A stretch of DNA of 64,000 nucleotides. Origin: Sphingomonas sp. (lineage in GTDB: Bacteria; Pseudomonadota; Alphaproteobacteria; Sphingomonadales; Sphingomonadaceae). The notes under the pieces are model-generated. The model searched no databases, had not been told where the DNA came from, and saw only the letters and a list, made by a program, of their open reading frames with translations. Every line of letters starts with the position of its first letter. Positions within the stretch are counted from its first letter, which is position 1. Positions 32,744 to 40,722 of the stretch are shown piece after piece. The DNA lies in assembly GCF_017304635.1 (NCBI RefSeq), contig NZ_JAFKMA010000006.1, forward strand, positions 1-64,000. The letters are read 5' to 3'. The position numbers and the translations under genes were made by a program.

Positions 32744-33833
32744 CGATCGGTCCTCGATACGTCCAGGCCATGGACGCACCGGCCTGGAACGGAACGACTT
32801 GGTCGCCAGCAGCGGCGAAGACCGATGGCGCCCGCCATGGTGTCCGTTCAAGGACGATCGAGCCGGCGTTGAGCGGGAGGTCGTAGAAGCGCGCTCCATG
32901 CTCAGACGCGAAGGCTTCGAACCGGTCCAGCGCACCTTCCTCGTCAAACACCGTGGCGTAACTCTGCAGGGCGACCGGCGCGTTGAAGATGCCGGCGCAG
33001 CCGCAGGCGGACTCCTTGTCACGGACCGCGTGTGGCGCTGAATCGGTGCCGAGGAAGAACTTCGGATTTCCCGAGGTCGCCGCGCGTCGCAACGCCAGAC
33101 GATGCCGCTCGCGTTTTGCGACCGGCAGGCAGTAGAGATGCGGTCTGATGCCGCCGGCGAACATCGCGTTGCGATTGATCATCAGATGGTGTGGCGTGAT
33201 CGTGGCGCCGACGTTCGGCCCGGCGGCCTCGACGAAGGCCACGGCTTCGGCGGTGGTGATATGCTCGAAGACAATCTTGAGAGCGGGAAATCCTGCGACG
33301 ACATTCGCAAGCACACGGTCGATGAAGACGGCTTCGCGGTCGAAAACATCGACGTCGTGGTCCGTGACTTCCCCGTGCAGCAGCAACGGCATCCCCAGGC
33401 GCTGCATGACGTCAAGGACGCCGAAGATGTGAGCCACGTCCGTCACGCCCTGCGCGGCGTTGGTGGTCGCATGCGCAGGATAGAGCTTGGCTGCGGTGAA
33501 CACGCCGGACCTGAAGCCGCGCTCGATTTCCGCCGGGGCGATGTCGTCGGTCAGATAGGCCGTCATCAGCGGTGTGAAGGCAAGGCCAGGCGCGAGCGCC
33601 CCCTGGATCCGCGCACGATAGGCTTCCGCCGCGGCCACGGTGGTCACCGGCGGATCGAGGTTGGGCATGACGATCGCCCTGGCGAACTGACGGGCGGTCT
33701 CGTTGACGACGGCGGCGAGCATCCCGCCGTCACGGAGATGCACATGCCAATCATCGGGCTGGCGAAGGACTAAGCGGTGCGCGCTGGATGACTCCACTCT
33801 CTCGGCTGCGGCGCCTGGGTCAGATATCAGCAT
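32730..33833 (-). CDS. pyrC: class II dihydroorotase (PyrC)
   Basis: PyrC is the zinc enzyme that cyclises carbamoyl aspartate to dihydroorotate in pyrimidine synthesis. The 367-aa protein has the metal ligands in HVHLRDG (H30/H32), the carboxylated lysine in AAKLYPAHATTN (K115), HGE (H152), FEHITT (H190) and GTDSAPH (D263). All active-site residues appear intact. It starts inside the last codons of ilvD (14-bp overlap) and ends inside the DUF6671 start. A chromosomal dihydroorotase for normal pyrimidine synthesis is expected elsewhere, so this is probably an additional, element-borne copy. Confidence 0.93.
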   Translation of the reverse strand: MLISDPGAAAERVESSSAHRLVLRQPDDWHVHLRDGGMLAAVVNETARQFARAIVMPNLDPPVTTVAAAEAYRARIQGALAPGLAFTPLMTAYLTDDIAPAEIERGFRSGVFTAAKLYPAHATTNAAQGVTDVAHIFGVLDVMQRLGMPLLLHGEVTDHDVDVFDREAVFIDRVLANVVAGFPALKIVFEHITTAEAVAFVEAAGPNVGATITPHHLMINRNAMFAGGIRPHLYCLPVAKRERHRLALRRAATSGNPKFFLGTDSAPHAVRDKESACGCAGIFNAPVALQSYATVFDEEGALDRFEAFASEHGARFYDLPLNAGSIVLERTPWRAPSVFAAAGDQVVPFQAGASMAWTYRGPIDAPS

Positions 33834-35583
33834 AGACGTGCTCTTCGGCGGCAGCGCCTGGATGGGTCACCGCGCCCTTGCCGGCGGAACCGACGGTCTG
33901 CGCGTAGCGCCACAGCGCTCCGGACTGGAAGGCATGCCGGCGCGGCTGCCACCGCTCGCGGCGCGCCGCCAACTCGGCGGGATCGATGCGGAGCGAGAGC
34001 GTCCCTCGCTCCGCATCGATCTCAATCACATCGCCGTCCTCGATCAATGCGATCGGGCCGCCGACCGCGGCTTCCGGTCCGACATGACCGACGCACAGGC
34101 CGCGCGTCGCGCCCGAGAAGCGGCCGTCGGTAATCAAGGCCACGTCCTCCCCCATGCCCTGGCCATAGATCGCCGAGGTGGTGGACAGCATCTCGCGCAT
34201 GCCGGGTCCGCCACGCGGCCCCTCGTAGCGGATGACGAGCACCTCGCCCGCATGGTAGCGCCGCTGCATCACCGCTGCGAAGGCATCCTCCTCCCGGTCG
34301 AACACGCGCGCCGGACCGCTGAAGGCGAGCCTGCGCAGGCCCGCCACCTTCACGATTGCCCCTTCAGGCGCGAGATTTCCGGAAAGGCCGACGAGGCCGC
34401 CGGTCGGTGACAGCGGCCGCGTCGTCGGATGGACGACGTCCTGGTGGTCGGGCAAAAGCACGGATTCCAGATTCTCGGCCAGGGTGCGGCCCGTGACCGT
34501 CAGGCATTCGCCGTGCAGGAAGCCACCGTCGAGCAGCGCCTTCAGGACCACCGGCACGCCGCCGATCTCGTGCACGTCCTTGGCGAGATAGCGTCCACCG
34601 GGCTTCAGATCGGCGATCAACGGCGTGCGCCGAAACACCGCGGCGACATCGAAGATGTCGAAGGCGATGCCTGCCTCATGGGCCATCGCCGGCAGATGGA
34701 GCGCGGCGTTGGTCGATCCGCCTGTCGCGGCGACGACCGCGGCCGCATTCTCGAGCGCCTGGCGCGTGACGATGTCACGCGGGCGCAAGCCCCGTTTGAG
34801 CAGCGCCATCACCGCGCGACCCGACGCGTCGGCAAACCGGTCCCGGGACTCGTAAGGCGCCGGTGTGCTGGCCGAACCCGGCAGAGCGAGACCGATCGCC
34901 TCCGACACATAGGCCATGCTGTTGGCGGTATATTGGCCGCCGCATGACCCCGCCGATGGGCATGCCACCGTTTCGAGTTCGGCGAGGTCCGCATCGCTCA
35001 TCGTTCCGGCGGCGTTGGCGCCGACCGCCTCGAACACGTCGAGCACCGTGACGTCTTTGCCGCGGAACCGTCCCGGCAGGATCGAGCCGCCGTAGAGGAA
35101 TACCGAGGGCACGTTGAGGCGCAGCATCGCCATCATCAGCCCCGGCAGAGTCTTGTCGCACCCGGCCAGCCCCACCAGCGCGTCGTAGCAATGACCGCGC
35201 ACGGAGAGTTCAACCGAGTCGGCGATCACCTCGCGGCTGACGAGCGAGGCCTTCATGCCGGCGTGCCCCATCGCAATGCCGTCGGTGACCGTAATGGTGG
35301 TGAACTCGCGCGGCGTGCCGCCGGCGGCCGCCACCCCCTTCTTCACCACCTGCGCCTGCCGAGACAGCGAGATGTTGCAGGGCGCCGCTTCATTCCAGGT
35401 CGTGACGACGCCGACGAAAGGTTGCGCGATCTCGCGGGCCGACAAGCCCATCGCGTACAGGAACGAGCGATGGGGTGCGCGCTCGGGGCCTACTGTCGTA
35501 TGCCGGCTCGGCAGCCCCGACTTGCCCGGGTCCGATTGGACAGCCCGAGACTGCGTCGGCGCGGATTCGTCACGGTCATCCAC
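33820..35583 (-). CDS. ilvD: dihydroxy-acid dehydratase (IlvD)
   Basis: IlvD is an Fe-S dehydratase converting dihydroxy-acids to 2-keto acids in branched-chain amino acid synthesis. The 587-aa protein has the cluster cysteines in NEAAPCN (C69), GCDKTLPG (C142) and CPSAGSCGGQYTANSM (C214), and C-terminal signatures YGQGMGEDVALITDGRFSG and GHVGPEAAVGGPIA. Translation starts at GTG 35583, six bases after GGAGG; an out-of-frame ATG overlaps it. It is the first gene of a four-gene operon, preceded by an AT-rich leader of about 110-150 nt that holds palindromic sites. Confidence 0.92.
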   Translation of the reverse strand: MDDRDESAPTQSRAVQSDPGKSGLPSRHTTVGPERAPHRSFLYAMGLSAREIAQPFVGVVTTWNEAAPCNISLSRQAQVVKKGVAAAGGTPREFTTITVTDGIAMGHAGMKASLVSREVIADSVELSVRGHCYDALVGLAGCDKTLPGLMMAMLRLNVPSVFLYGGSILPGRFRGKDVTVLDVFEAVGANAAGTMSDADLAELETVACPSAGSCGGQYTANSMAYVSEAIGLALPGSASTPAPYESRDRFADASGRAVMALLKRGLRPRDIVTRQALENAAAVVAATGGSTNAALHLPAMAHEAGIAFDIFDVAAVFRRTPLIADLKPGGRYLAKDVHEIGGVPVVLKALLDGGFLHGECLTVTGRTLAENLESVLLPDHQDVVHPTTRPLSPTGGLVGLSGNLAPEGAIVKVAGLRRLAFSGPARVFDREEDAFAAVMQRRYHAGEVLVIRYEGPRGGPGMREMLSTTSAIYGQGMGEDVALITDGRFSGATRGLCVGHVGPEAAVGGPIALIEDGDVIEIDAERGTLSLRIDPAELAARRERWQPRRHAFQSGALWRYAQTVGSAGKGAVTHPGAAAEEHVYADI

Positions 35584-35701
35584 GAAGCGCCTCCGCGACG
35601 TGCAACCCGATCTTCTGTCCTGCGATTTGCATGGGACCAGCCGCTCCGCTCTGCCGTTTCGAAACCGTCCTCCCTGTACGGTAGCGGTAGTGAGAGCTTT
35701 T

Positions 35702-35745
35702 AGTTACTTCAAATAACTCACGGTTTTGTTCTGTTTTATATAACA
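35702..35745. promoter_or_regulatory. two palindromic sites upstream of ilvD
   Basis: AGTTActtcaaaTAACT at 35702-35718 is a perfect 5-bp inverted repeat with a 7-bp spacer. TGTTTTATATAACA at 35732-35745 is palindromic at 12 of 14 positions and, on the operon strand, reads TGTTATATAAAACA, which includes a TATA-like -10. They stand in an AT-rich island within GC-rich DNA about 120-165 bp before the ilvD start. They look like operator sites for one or two regulators; similarity to a metalloregulator box is suggestive only. Confidence 0.45.
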
Positions 35746-36028
35746 ACCCGCCACCGAGCTTAAACGGCGCGACGCAAGCACGTCCGCACCGCCAAACCAA
35801 CGCGCGCCCGGCGTTCCTCGCACTGCGACGGAAGCGATTCCTTCGTCGCAACAGCAACACCTTGCCGGGATCCGGATTCAGGGCAAACACTGACGGTCAA
35901 CCCAGGCCGCTCACTTCCAAACGTCGGTGTGGATCCCGATCGAAGTCAGTTTGCGACCACCTCGTTTCAAGGCGCGTCGGCCAACCCAAAGTCCGCCGGT
36001 TCGAGCCCGAGAACTTCGCAGATCCGGC

Positions 36029-36868
36029 TAGGCTCTGGACCCATTGATTTGAGAGGCATGATCTGATTCAGGCTCCGCGAGGAGACTGAAGATGAGCGAC
36101 CTGTACTGGCTGACGGACGAGCAGATGGCTCGGCTCCGGCCATATTTTCCCAAGAGCCACGGCAGGCCCCGGGTCGATGATCGGCGGGTGCTGAGCGGGA
36201 TTATCTTCGTCAATCGCAACGGTTCGCGCTGGTGTGATGCGCCCAAGGAGTACGGTCCGCACAAGACGCTCTACAACCGATGGAAGCGTTGGGGCGAGAT
36301 GGGCGTCTTCCTCCGCATGATGGAAGGGCTGGCCGCCGAGGGTGCCGATCCGAAGACGGTTATGATCGACGCGACCTACTTGAAGGCGCACCGCACGGCA
36401 TCGAGCCTGCGGGTTAAAAAGGGGATCTCGGGCGGCTGATCGGCCGCACCAAAGGCGGGATGAACACCAAGCTTCATGCTGTCACCGACGCCAACGGCCG
36501 CCCGCTCAGTTTCTTCATGACCGCAGGCCAAATCAGCGATTACACCGGCGCTGCGGCGCTTCTCGACGACCTTCCCAAGGCGCAATGGCTGCTGGGTGAC
36601 CGCGGCTACGACGCCGACTGGTTCAGGGATGCCCTTCAGCAGAAGGGGATCAAGCCCTGCATTCCTGGGCGGAAATCCCGTCTCGACCCCATCAAATACG
36701 ACAAGCGTCGGTACAAACGCCGCAACCGCATCGAGATCATGTTCGGCCGCCTCAAGGACTGGCGCCGCGTCGCCACCCGCTACGATCGGTGCCCTACGGT
36801 CTTCTTCTCCGCTATCGCCCTCGCCGCCACCGTGATCTTCTGGCTCTGATCAATGAGTCCTGAGCCTA
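36029..36868 (+). mobile_element. IS5-family insertion sequence (IS427-like group) with TA target duplication
   Basis: The element spans 36031-36866 (836 bp), flanked by a TA duplication within CTAG. Terminal inverted repeats begin GGCTCTGGACCCATTGAT on the left and GGCTCAGGACTCATTGAT on the right, and together extend about 25 bp. It carries a two-frame DDE transposase. Size, terminal GG, TA duplication and frameshifted transposase fit the IS427-type group of IS5. It disrupts a terB-like gene, which confirms both ends. Confidence 0.9.
36092..36849 (+). CDS. IS5-family transposase, two frames joined by -1 frameshift
   Basis: The first frame (36092-36439) encodes LYWLTDEQMARLRPYFPKSH and the first catalytic Asp in MIDATYLKAHRTA. 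The second (ending 36849) has the second Asp in LLGDRGYDADWF and the Glu in RIEIMFGRLKDWRRVATRYD. At AAAAAGGGG (36416-36424) a -1 slip joins them as KGDLGRLIGRTKGGMNTKLH, the expected family sequence. This is a programmed frameshift typical of the group, so the transposase is probably active. The internal ATG at 36460 is not a true start. Confidence 0.88.
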
Positions 36869-37320
36869 GCGGTCGCCCGTTCTTCGGAGTCGAACCCGCC
36901 ATCGGCAGCGGCGATCGCGCAGCAGGCCTCGACGAGCAGTGCCGGATACCGCTGCGCGCCCTTGACGCGTGCGACCGCCTCGAACGCGGCCGCCTCGCCA
37001 CCCTTCTGGTCCTTGGCGAACCGCTCGGTCAGAGTTTCGAACGTCGCGGTGACATCGTCTAGCCCGAACGCAGCGATCGGCTCAAATCCACGGATCAACC
37101 CGAGCATCCGGTCATGCTCCTCCGTCGTTACCCAGCCATCGGCGAAGGCGATCAGCGCACACCCCGCGACGATGCCTTCCATCAGATGTTCGTTCTGCGC
37201 CCGATGAACCTCGTCGCCGAAGTCTTCCCAGGAGCGTTTCGCAAAACCTCCAAGCGCGTGTCGATACGGCATGTAATCTCCTTTTCCTCGATGTTGCATG
37301 AAGCGCCGCCAACCGGCCGA

Positions 37321-37538
37321 TCAGTCGAAGATGCGCGATCGCCGCTCGTTGCGCCGATAGTTGTCGTGACCATCGTCCCAAACGCGCCGACCTTCGAGAC
37401 GAGCGGGCTCTCGGTTGGCGTGGCCGCTTCCGACGTCCGCTCCCGTTTGCGGGCCGGATCAGCGGCATCATCCTTCCGTGCGACCCCCAGCAGCTCTGCG
37501 AGCTGGCCGCGGTCGAGCCAGACGCCGCGGCACGGCAT
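37321..37538 (-). pseudogene. degraded zf-TFIIB-type zinc-finger gene
   Basis: The ATG at 37538 overlaps the terC stop (TGATG). The frame reads MPCRGVWLDRGQLAELLG, the second half of the family's zinc knuckle, but the first CxxC half expected between MPC and RGVWLDRG is missing, as if deleted between short TGCCG repeats. The C-terminal end typical of the family (DDGHDNYRRNERRSRIFD, stop at 37321) is in another frame, so a 1-bp shift is also present. Two lesions point to a pseudogene. It sits in the TerC-zinc finger-TerB unit. Confidence 0.65.
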
Positions 37539-38527
37539 CAGAACTTGCCTTTCACGGCAGGGGCGGGATTGCGGGTCCGCCACAGCGAATAGACGATGCC
37601 GGCGGCGAGGATCGCGAAAGTGGCGCCGAGCGACCAGATGGCGGGAAATTTGTCGAGCCCGAGGAAATCGGCGACGAAGATCTTCGAGCCGATGAAGATC
37701 AGCAGCACGGCAAGCGCCTGCTTGAGGTAAGCGAAGCGGTGCAGAACGGCAGCAAGTGCAAAATAGAGCGCGCGAAGCCCCAGGATCGCGAAGATATTCG
37801 ACGTGTACACAATGTAGGGATCGGTGGTGATCGCGAAGATCGCGGGCACTGAGTCCACCGCGAAAATCACGTCCGCGATCTCGATCAGGATCAGCGCGAG
37901 GAAGAGCGGCGTCATATAGCGCACCGGCCGCCCCGTCCTCGGGTCCGGCAGCTTCACCAGGAAGCGCTCACCGTGCAACTCCTCGGTCACGCGGAAGCGG
38001 CGGCGGATCAGCTTGAGGACCGGGTTCTTTGAGAGATCGGTCTCCTTGTCACCCAGCGCCAGCATCTTGATCCCGGTCAGGATAAGGAAGGCCGCAAAGA
38101 CGTAGAGAACCCACGCAAACTCGGCGACCAGCGTGGCGCCGATGCCGATCATGATCGCGCGTAGAACGATGACGCCGAGAATGCCCCAGAACAGCACGCG
38201 ATGCTGATACTGACGTGGTACCGCGAAGTAGCCGAAGATCAACGCGATCACAAAGACGTTGTCGAGCGCCAGGCTCTTTTCGACGACGAAGCCGGTGAGA
38301 TACTGGATGCCCGCGGTTTCGCCCAGCTGCAACCAAACGAGGCCGGCGAAGGAGACTCCAAGCACGATGTAGCCTGCCGAGAGCACGAGGCTTTCGCGCA
38401 CGCCAATCTCTTTCTGCTTGCGATGCAGGACACCGAGGTCCAGCGCGAGCAGCACACCGACGATCGACACAAAGCCCAGCCACATCCAAGCGGGGTTGCC
38501 GAGCCAATCGAGCAGTAGGAATTCCAA
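37538..38527 (-). CDS. terC: TerC/Alx-family membrane protein
   Basis: This is a 329-aa integral membrane protein of the TerC/Alx family, linked in other bacteria to manganese export and metal loading of exported enzymes as well as tellurite resistance. About nine hydrophobic segments are visible, with the family's acidic membrane motifs EKSLALDNVFVIALIFGYF and ILIEIADVIFAVDSVPAIFA. The TTG at 38527 is preferred: GGGAGG lies six bases upstream and LEFLLLDWLG is the family N-terminus. An ATG at 38545 would place the ribosome site inside the gene. Confidence 0.88.
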   Translation of the reverse strand: MEFLLLDWLGNPAWMWLGFVSIVGVLLALDLGVLHRKQKEIGVRESLVLSAGYIVLGVSFAGLVWLQLGETAGIQYLTGFVVEKSLALDNVFVIALIFGYFAVPRQYQHRVLFWGILGVIVLRAIMIGIGATLVAEFAWVLYVFAAFLILTGIKMLALGDKETDLSKNPVLKLIRRRFRVTEELHGERFLVKLPDPRTGRPVRYMTPLFLALILIEIADVIFAVDSVPAIFAITTDPYIVYTSNIFAILGLRALYFALAAVLHRFAYLKQALAVLLIFIGSKIFVADFLGLDKFPAIWSLGATFAILAAGIVYSLWRTRNPAPAVKGKF

Positions 38528-38574
38528 ATGCCGCCTCCCTGTCATGGAGTGCGGCTCGATCGGGAGCGTAGGAT

Positions 38575-38609
38575 CGGACCCGGGCATCGAGCGCACTCGA
38601 TGCGGTCCG
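38575..38609 (-). promoter_or_regulatory. strong hairpin in the terC leader
   Basis: GCATCGAG-CGCA-CTCGATGC (38584-38603) is a perfect 8-bp stem with a 4-nt loop. It is enclosed by a second stem, CGGACC (38575-38580) with GGTCCG (38604-38609), leaving a 3-nt bulge. It lies about 50 bp before the terC start on the same strand. TerC/Alx genes elsewhere are controlled by leader RNAs (yybP-ykoY type), but I cannot match this one to that consensus. Confidence 0.5.
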
Positions 38610-39075
38610 ACATCACGACCATCATGGTCGCCAGAGGGGCCCGGCCCGCGACGGTCATATAGGAAGCGCCCAGACTAGCCACAAGGGAAGATGCTTCAAA
38701 CGCAAAGATCAGATCGGCCTTACGGCCTGACCACGCTTGATCGGCAATCTCATCACTGGATCCGCGCGGTCATTCGGCTCATTTCTGCGCCGCGTTGCAC
38801 GCTGTGCTGGAGTTGCTTGAAAAGCGGACCGTGGGCGACGATCGTCGACCACCCGACCGAACGAGCGCGGCCCGTCCGATTCTTATCCGTGGGTGTCCGC
38901 GGCCACTACCACCGCTTGTCCGCCCTTCCCGTCCGAAGGTGAAAGTCCCATTCGTAGCGGGCAACCGCATGCGCCAGCGTGCGGAAACCTGCCGGAACGT
39001 GTTCGCACCGCCTTGTGTGATCCTTGGCTAAAAGTGCGTCGGCGGGCGCCGCGAATGCGAGATGTGGAGCTAAGC
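38610..39075. other. intergenic stretch, no confident gene
   Basis: Several overlapping frames are open on both strands, as expected in GC-rich DNA, but none has a credible ribosome site or recognisable family. The minus-strand frame ending near 38757 (VGWSTIVAHGPLFKQLQHSV) has some coding character and may be a gene remnant. The terC promoter should lie near its left end. Confidence 0.35.
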
Positions 39076-39306
39076 ATGGACCCTAGGAGATATCTCACTG
39101 CCGAAGAAGTCGCGGAGCGCTACCGTGGCAGCATCTCGATAGGCACTCTACGCAACTGGCGGGCTATGAGAATCGGGCCGACTTTCATCAAGATCGGCAA
39201 AGCCGTGCTGTATCCCGTTGACGAACTCGATGCCTGGGACGAGAAGAACCGCGTGACCTGCCGTGCATCAACGCGCCTCGGCATGAGGGGTCAGGATCAG
39301 GTGTGA
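39076..39306 (+). CDS. helix-turn-helix (AlpA/excisionase-like) protein
   Basis: This is a 76-aa protein with an HTH_17/MerR-like DNA-binding domain: LTAEEVAERYRGSISIGTLR NWR, then GPTFIKIGKAVLYPVDELDAW. Proteins of this type act as excisionases or regulators near the ends of integrated elements. GGAG lies 7 bp before the ATG at 39076. Its location just inside the inferred right end of the ICE supports an excision-related role, which is inference. Confidence 0.78.
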   Translation: MDPRRYLTAEEVAERYRGSISIGTLRNWRAMRIGPTFIKIGKAVLYPVDELDAWDEKNRVTCRASTRLGMRGQDQV

Positions 39307-39378
39307 TGATCACCCAGGTGCACGATTTGCCGATCTCAGTTGCCGACCTCACCCAACTTACGCATCACCAATTTCTAG

Positions 39379-39576
39379 CGCAACTACAGCAGGTTAGTCG
39401 ATCATAGCAGACTCCTGCACAACCATCCCTCGGGCGACCCCTCGCCCAGCCGCGCCGACATCAACCTGACGCGATCGGTGGTCGAAGCGGGCAAGAAACT
39501 CGGCATCGCGGTGCACGACCATATCATCATCGGCACCAGGGGCTTCACCAGCCTGCGCAGCCAGGGGCTGATGTAG
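39379..39576 (+). pseudogene. radC: 3' fragment of radC (JAMM-domain protein)
   Basis: From about 39412 the frame reads [20 protein letters not shown] and continues through [20 protein letters not shown] to TAG at 39574-39576. This is the C-terminal third of RadC, including the JAMM zinc motif HNHPSGDP. An in-frame stop at 39376 and loss of similarity upstream show that the 5' two thirds are missing. The break separates accessory from core DNA and may be where the element inserted or recombined. Confidence 0.8.
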
Positions 39577-39693
39577 CGCGCCTACAGTTGGAGCGGCACC
39601 AGCCCGCCTCCCCACCCGACCGTCAATAAGATGCGACGTCTGAACAGTCCGACGAAGAGCGGGCCGGCGCCGCCATTCACTTGGGTCGAACGC

Positions 39694-39737
39694 AAAAAGG
39701 GCCGCCGCGCCAAAGGGGGAGAAAAGCGCGACGGCCC
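39694..39737 (-). terminator. Rho-independent terminator of the EF-hand gene
   Basis: On the minus strand a 12-bp GC-rich stem (GGGCCGTCGCGC with GCGCGGCGGCCC, one G-T pair) is followed by TTTTTGCG. It lies 42 bp after the stop of the leftward EF-hand gene. A second, shorter stem (GGCGTCGTC/GACGACGCC, 39745-39765) lies between. Confidence 0.7.
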
Positions 39738-39778
39738 CTGCGTGGGCGTCGTCACCGACGACGCCTGACCGAATGTCG

Positions 39779-40429
39779 TTACTTGGGCTGCGTGCCCGTC
39801 GGCGGCGCCGTGGGCGCCGGCGCGGTCGGGGCTGGCATCGTGGGCGCGGGAGCCGTGGCCGGTGCCGTCGCCGGCGTGGCCGCGGCTGGCGCCGGCTCGA
39901 CCGCGGGGGCCGTACCCGGGGCAGGCGCAGCCGCCGTCGCACCGCCTTGACCCTGGGCCAGGAAATTGGTCAGTTCGGCCTTCGAGATCGATTTCGACTT
40001 GTCCGAATCGGCTTGCGCGAACGCAGTCGTCGTCCATGCCTTGTTGGCGGCATCGTCCTTCGCATTCGGGTCCGACGCCTTCTTCAGCGCGAACATCCAC
40101 GCGCCGAACTCGGCCTTGCTGAGCTTGCCGTCGCCATTCTTGTCGTAGCTGGCGAATTCCTTGTCGACGACCGAAGCGATTCCGGCACCCGGTCCGGGCG
40201 CGGCCGCCGCCTGAGCAGGCGCCGGTGCCGGAGCAGGCATCGCAGCGGGAGCCGCCGGGGCGGTCTGCGCCGCATCGGGTATGGCGGGAGCGGGCGTCGC
40301 GGGCGCAGCCTGTGGCGCCGGCGCGGTCTGCGGAGCCGGGGCTGGCGCTGCCGGCGCGGGTGCCGTGGTCTGGGCGAGCGCCGGGGTGGAACAGATCACC
40401 GCACCGGCCAATAGAGCATATCTAAACAC
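39779..40429 (-). CDS. secreted EF-hand domain protein with Ala/Pro-rich linkers
   Basis: This is a 216-aa exported protein: signal peptide (about residues 1-20, ending TPALAQ), a long Ala/Pro-rich linker, two EF-hand calcium loops (DKNGDGKLSKAEF and DSDKSKSISKAEL) and a second Ala/Pro/Thr-rich tail. It probably binds Ca2+ in the periplasm or envelope. The GTG at 40429 is chosen because GGAGAG lies just upstream. The roughly 290 bp to purB (40430-40722) hold no gene I can support. Confidence 0.82.
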   Translation of the reverse strand: MFRYALLAGAVICSTPALAQTTAPAPAAPAPAPQTAPAPQAAPATPAPAIPDAAQTAPAAPAAMPAPAPAPAQAAAAPGPGAGIASVVDKEFASYDKNGDGKLSKAEFGAWMFALKKASDPNAKDDAANKAWTTTAFAQADSDKSKSISKAELTNFLAQGQGGATAAAPAPGTAPAVEPAPAAATPATAPATAPAPTMPAPTAPAPTAPPTGTQPK

Positions 40430-40722
40430 CAAGTCTCTCCTTTGCTCTGCTTGGTTTGGGAACAGACGGTGGCGCGATAGGTACAATCGCCAAGCCACCA
40501 TTCGTGTCTGTCAACTTTCGATTCACGATATGGGTTCCACGTCATCGCAAAACGAGTCGGTTCGTCGCGGCGCAGCGGCCGTTCGGCACGGAGTCGTTTG
40601 ATCCGGACGACGAACCGTTTTGCGTTTTTTCGGAACCGTGACTCCAAAGCCACGCCGGTTGCTGGTCCGGGGCGTGCTTGCTAAGCGCACGCCGCCCGTC
40701 CCCTCCCGATCGAAAGCACTTT

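Larger units (their letters stand above)
35967..37272 (-). pseudogene. terB: TerB-like gene interrupted by an insertion sequence
   Basis: The 5' part (37272 to about 36869) encodes a TerB-type tellurite-resistance-like protein (MPYRHALGGFAKRSWEDFGD, GCALIAFADGWVTTEEHDRM, CCAIAAADGGFDSEERATA). The IS interrupts it near the 3' end. Removing 36029-36868 and keeping one TA restores the frame on the far side as SRICEVLGLEPADFGLADAP followed by TGA at 35967-35969, the usual TerB ending. The ATG at 37272 has AGGAG upstream. The truncated product would end five codons into the IS (RLRTH) and lose about 20 residues, so it may be partly functional. Confidence 0.85.

Noticed and set aside
38528..38700. 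yybP-ykoY manganese riboswitch before terC
   Set aside because: The conserved core sequence of that class could not be found; only an unrelated strong hairpin is visible.
39307..39411. tRNA gene or tRNA 3' end as ICE attachment site
   Set aside because: No tRNA-like sequence (TTCGANTC with acceptor pairing) is present at the boundary; the flanking feature is radC.
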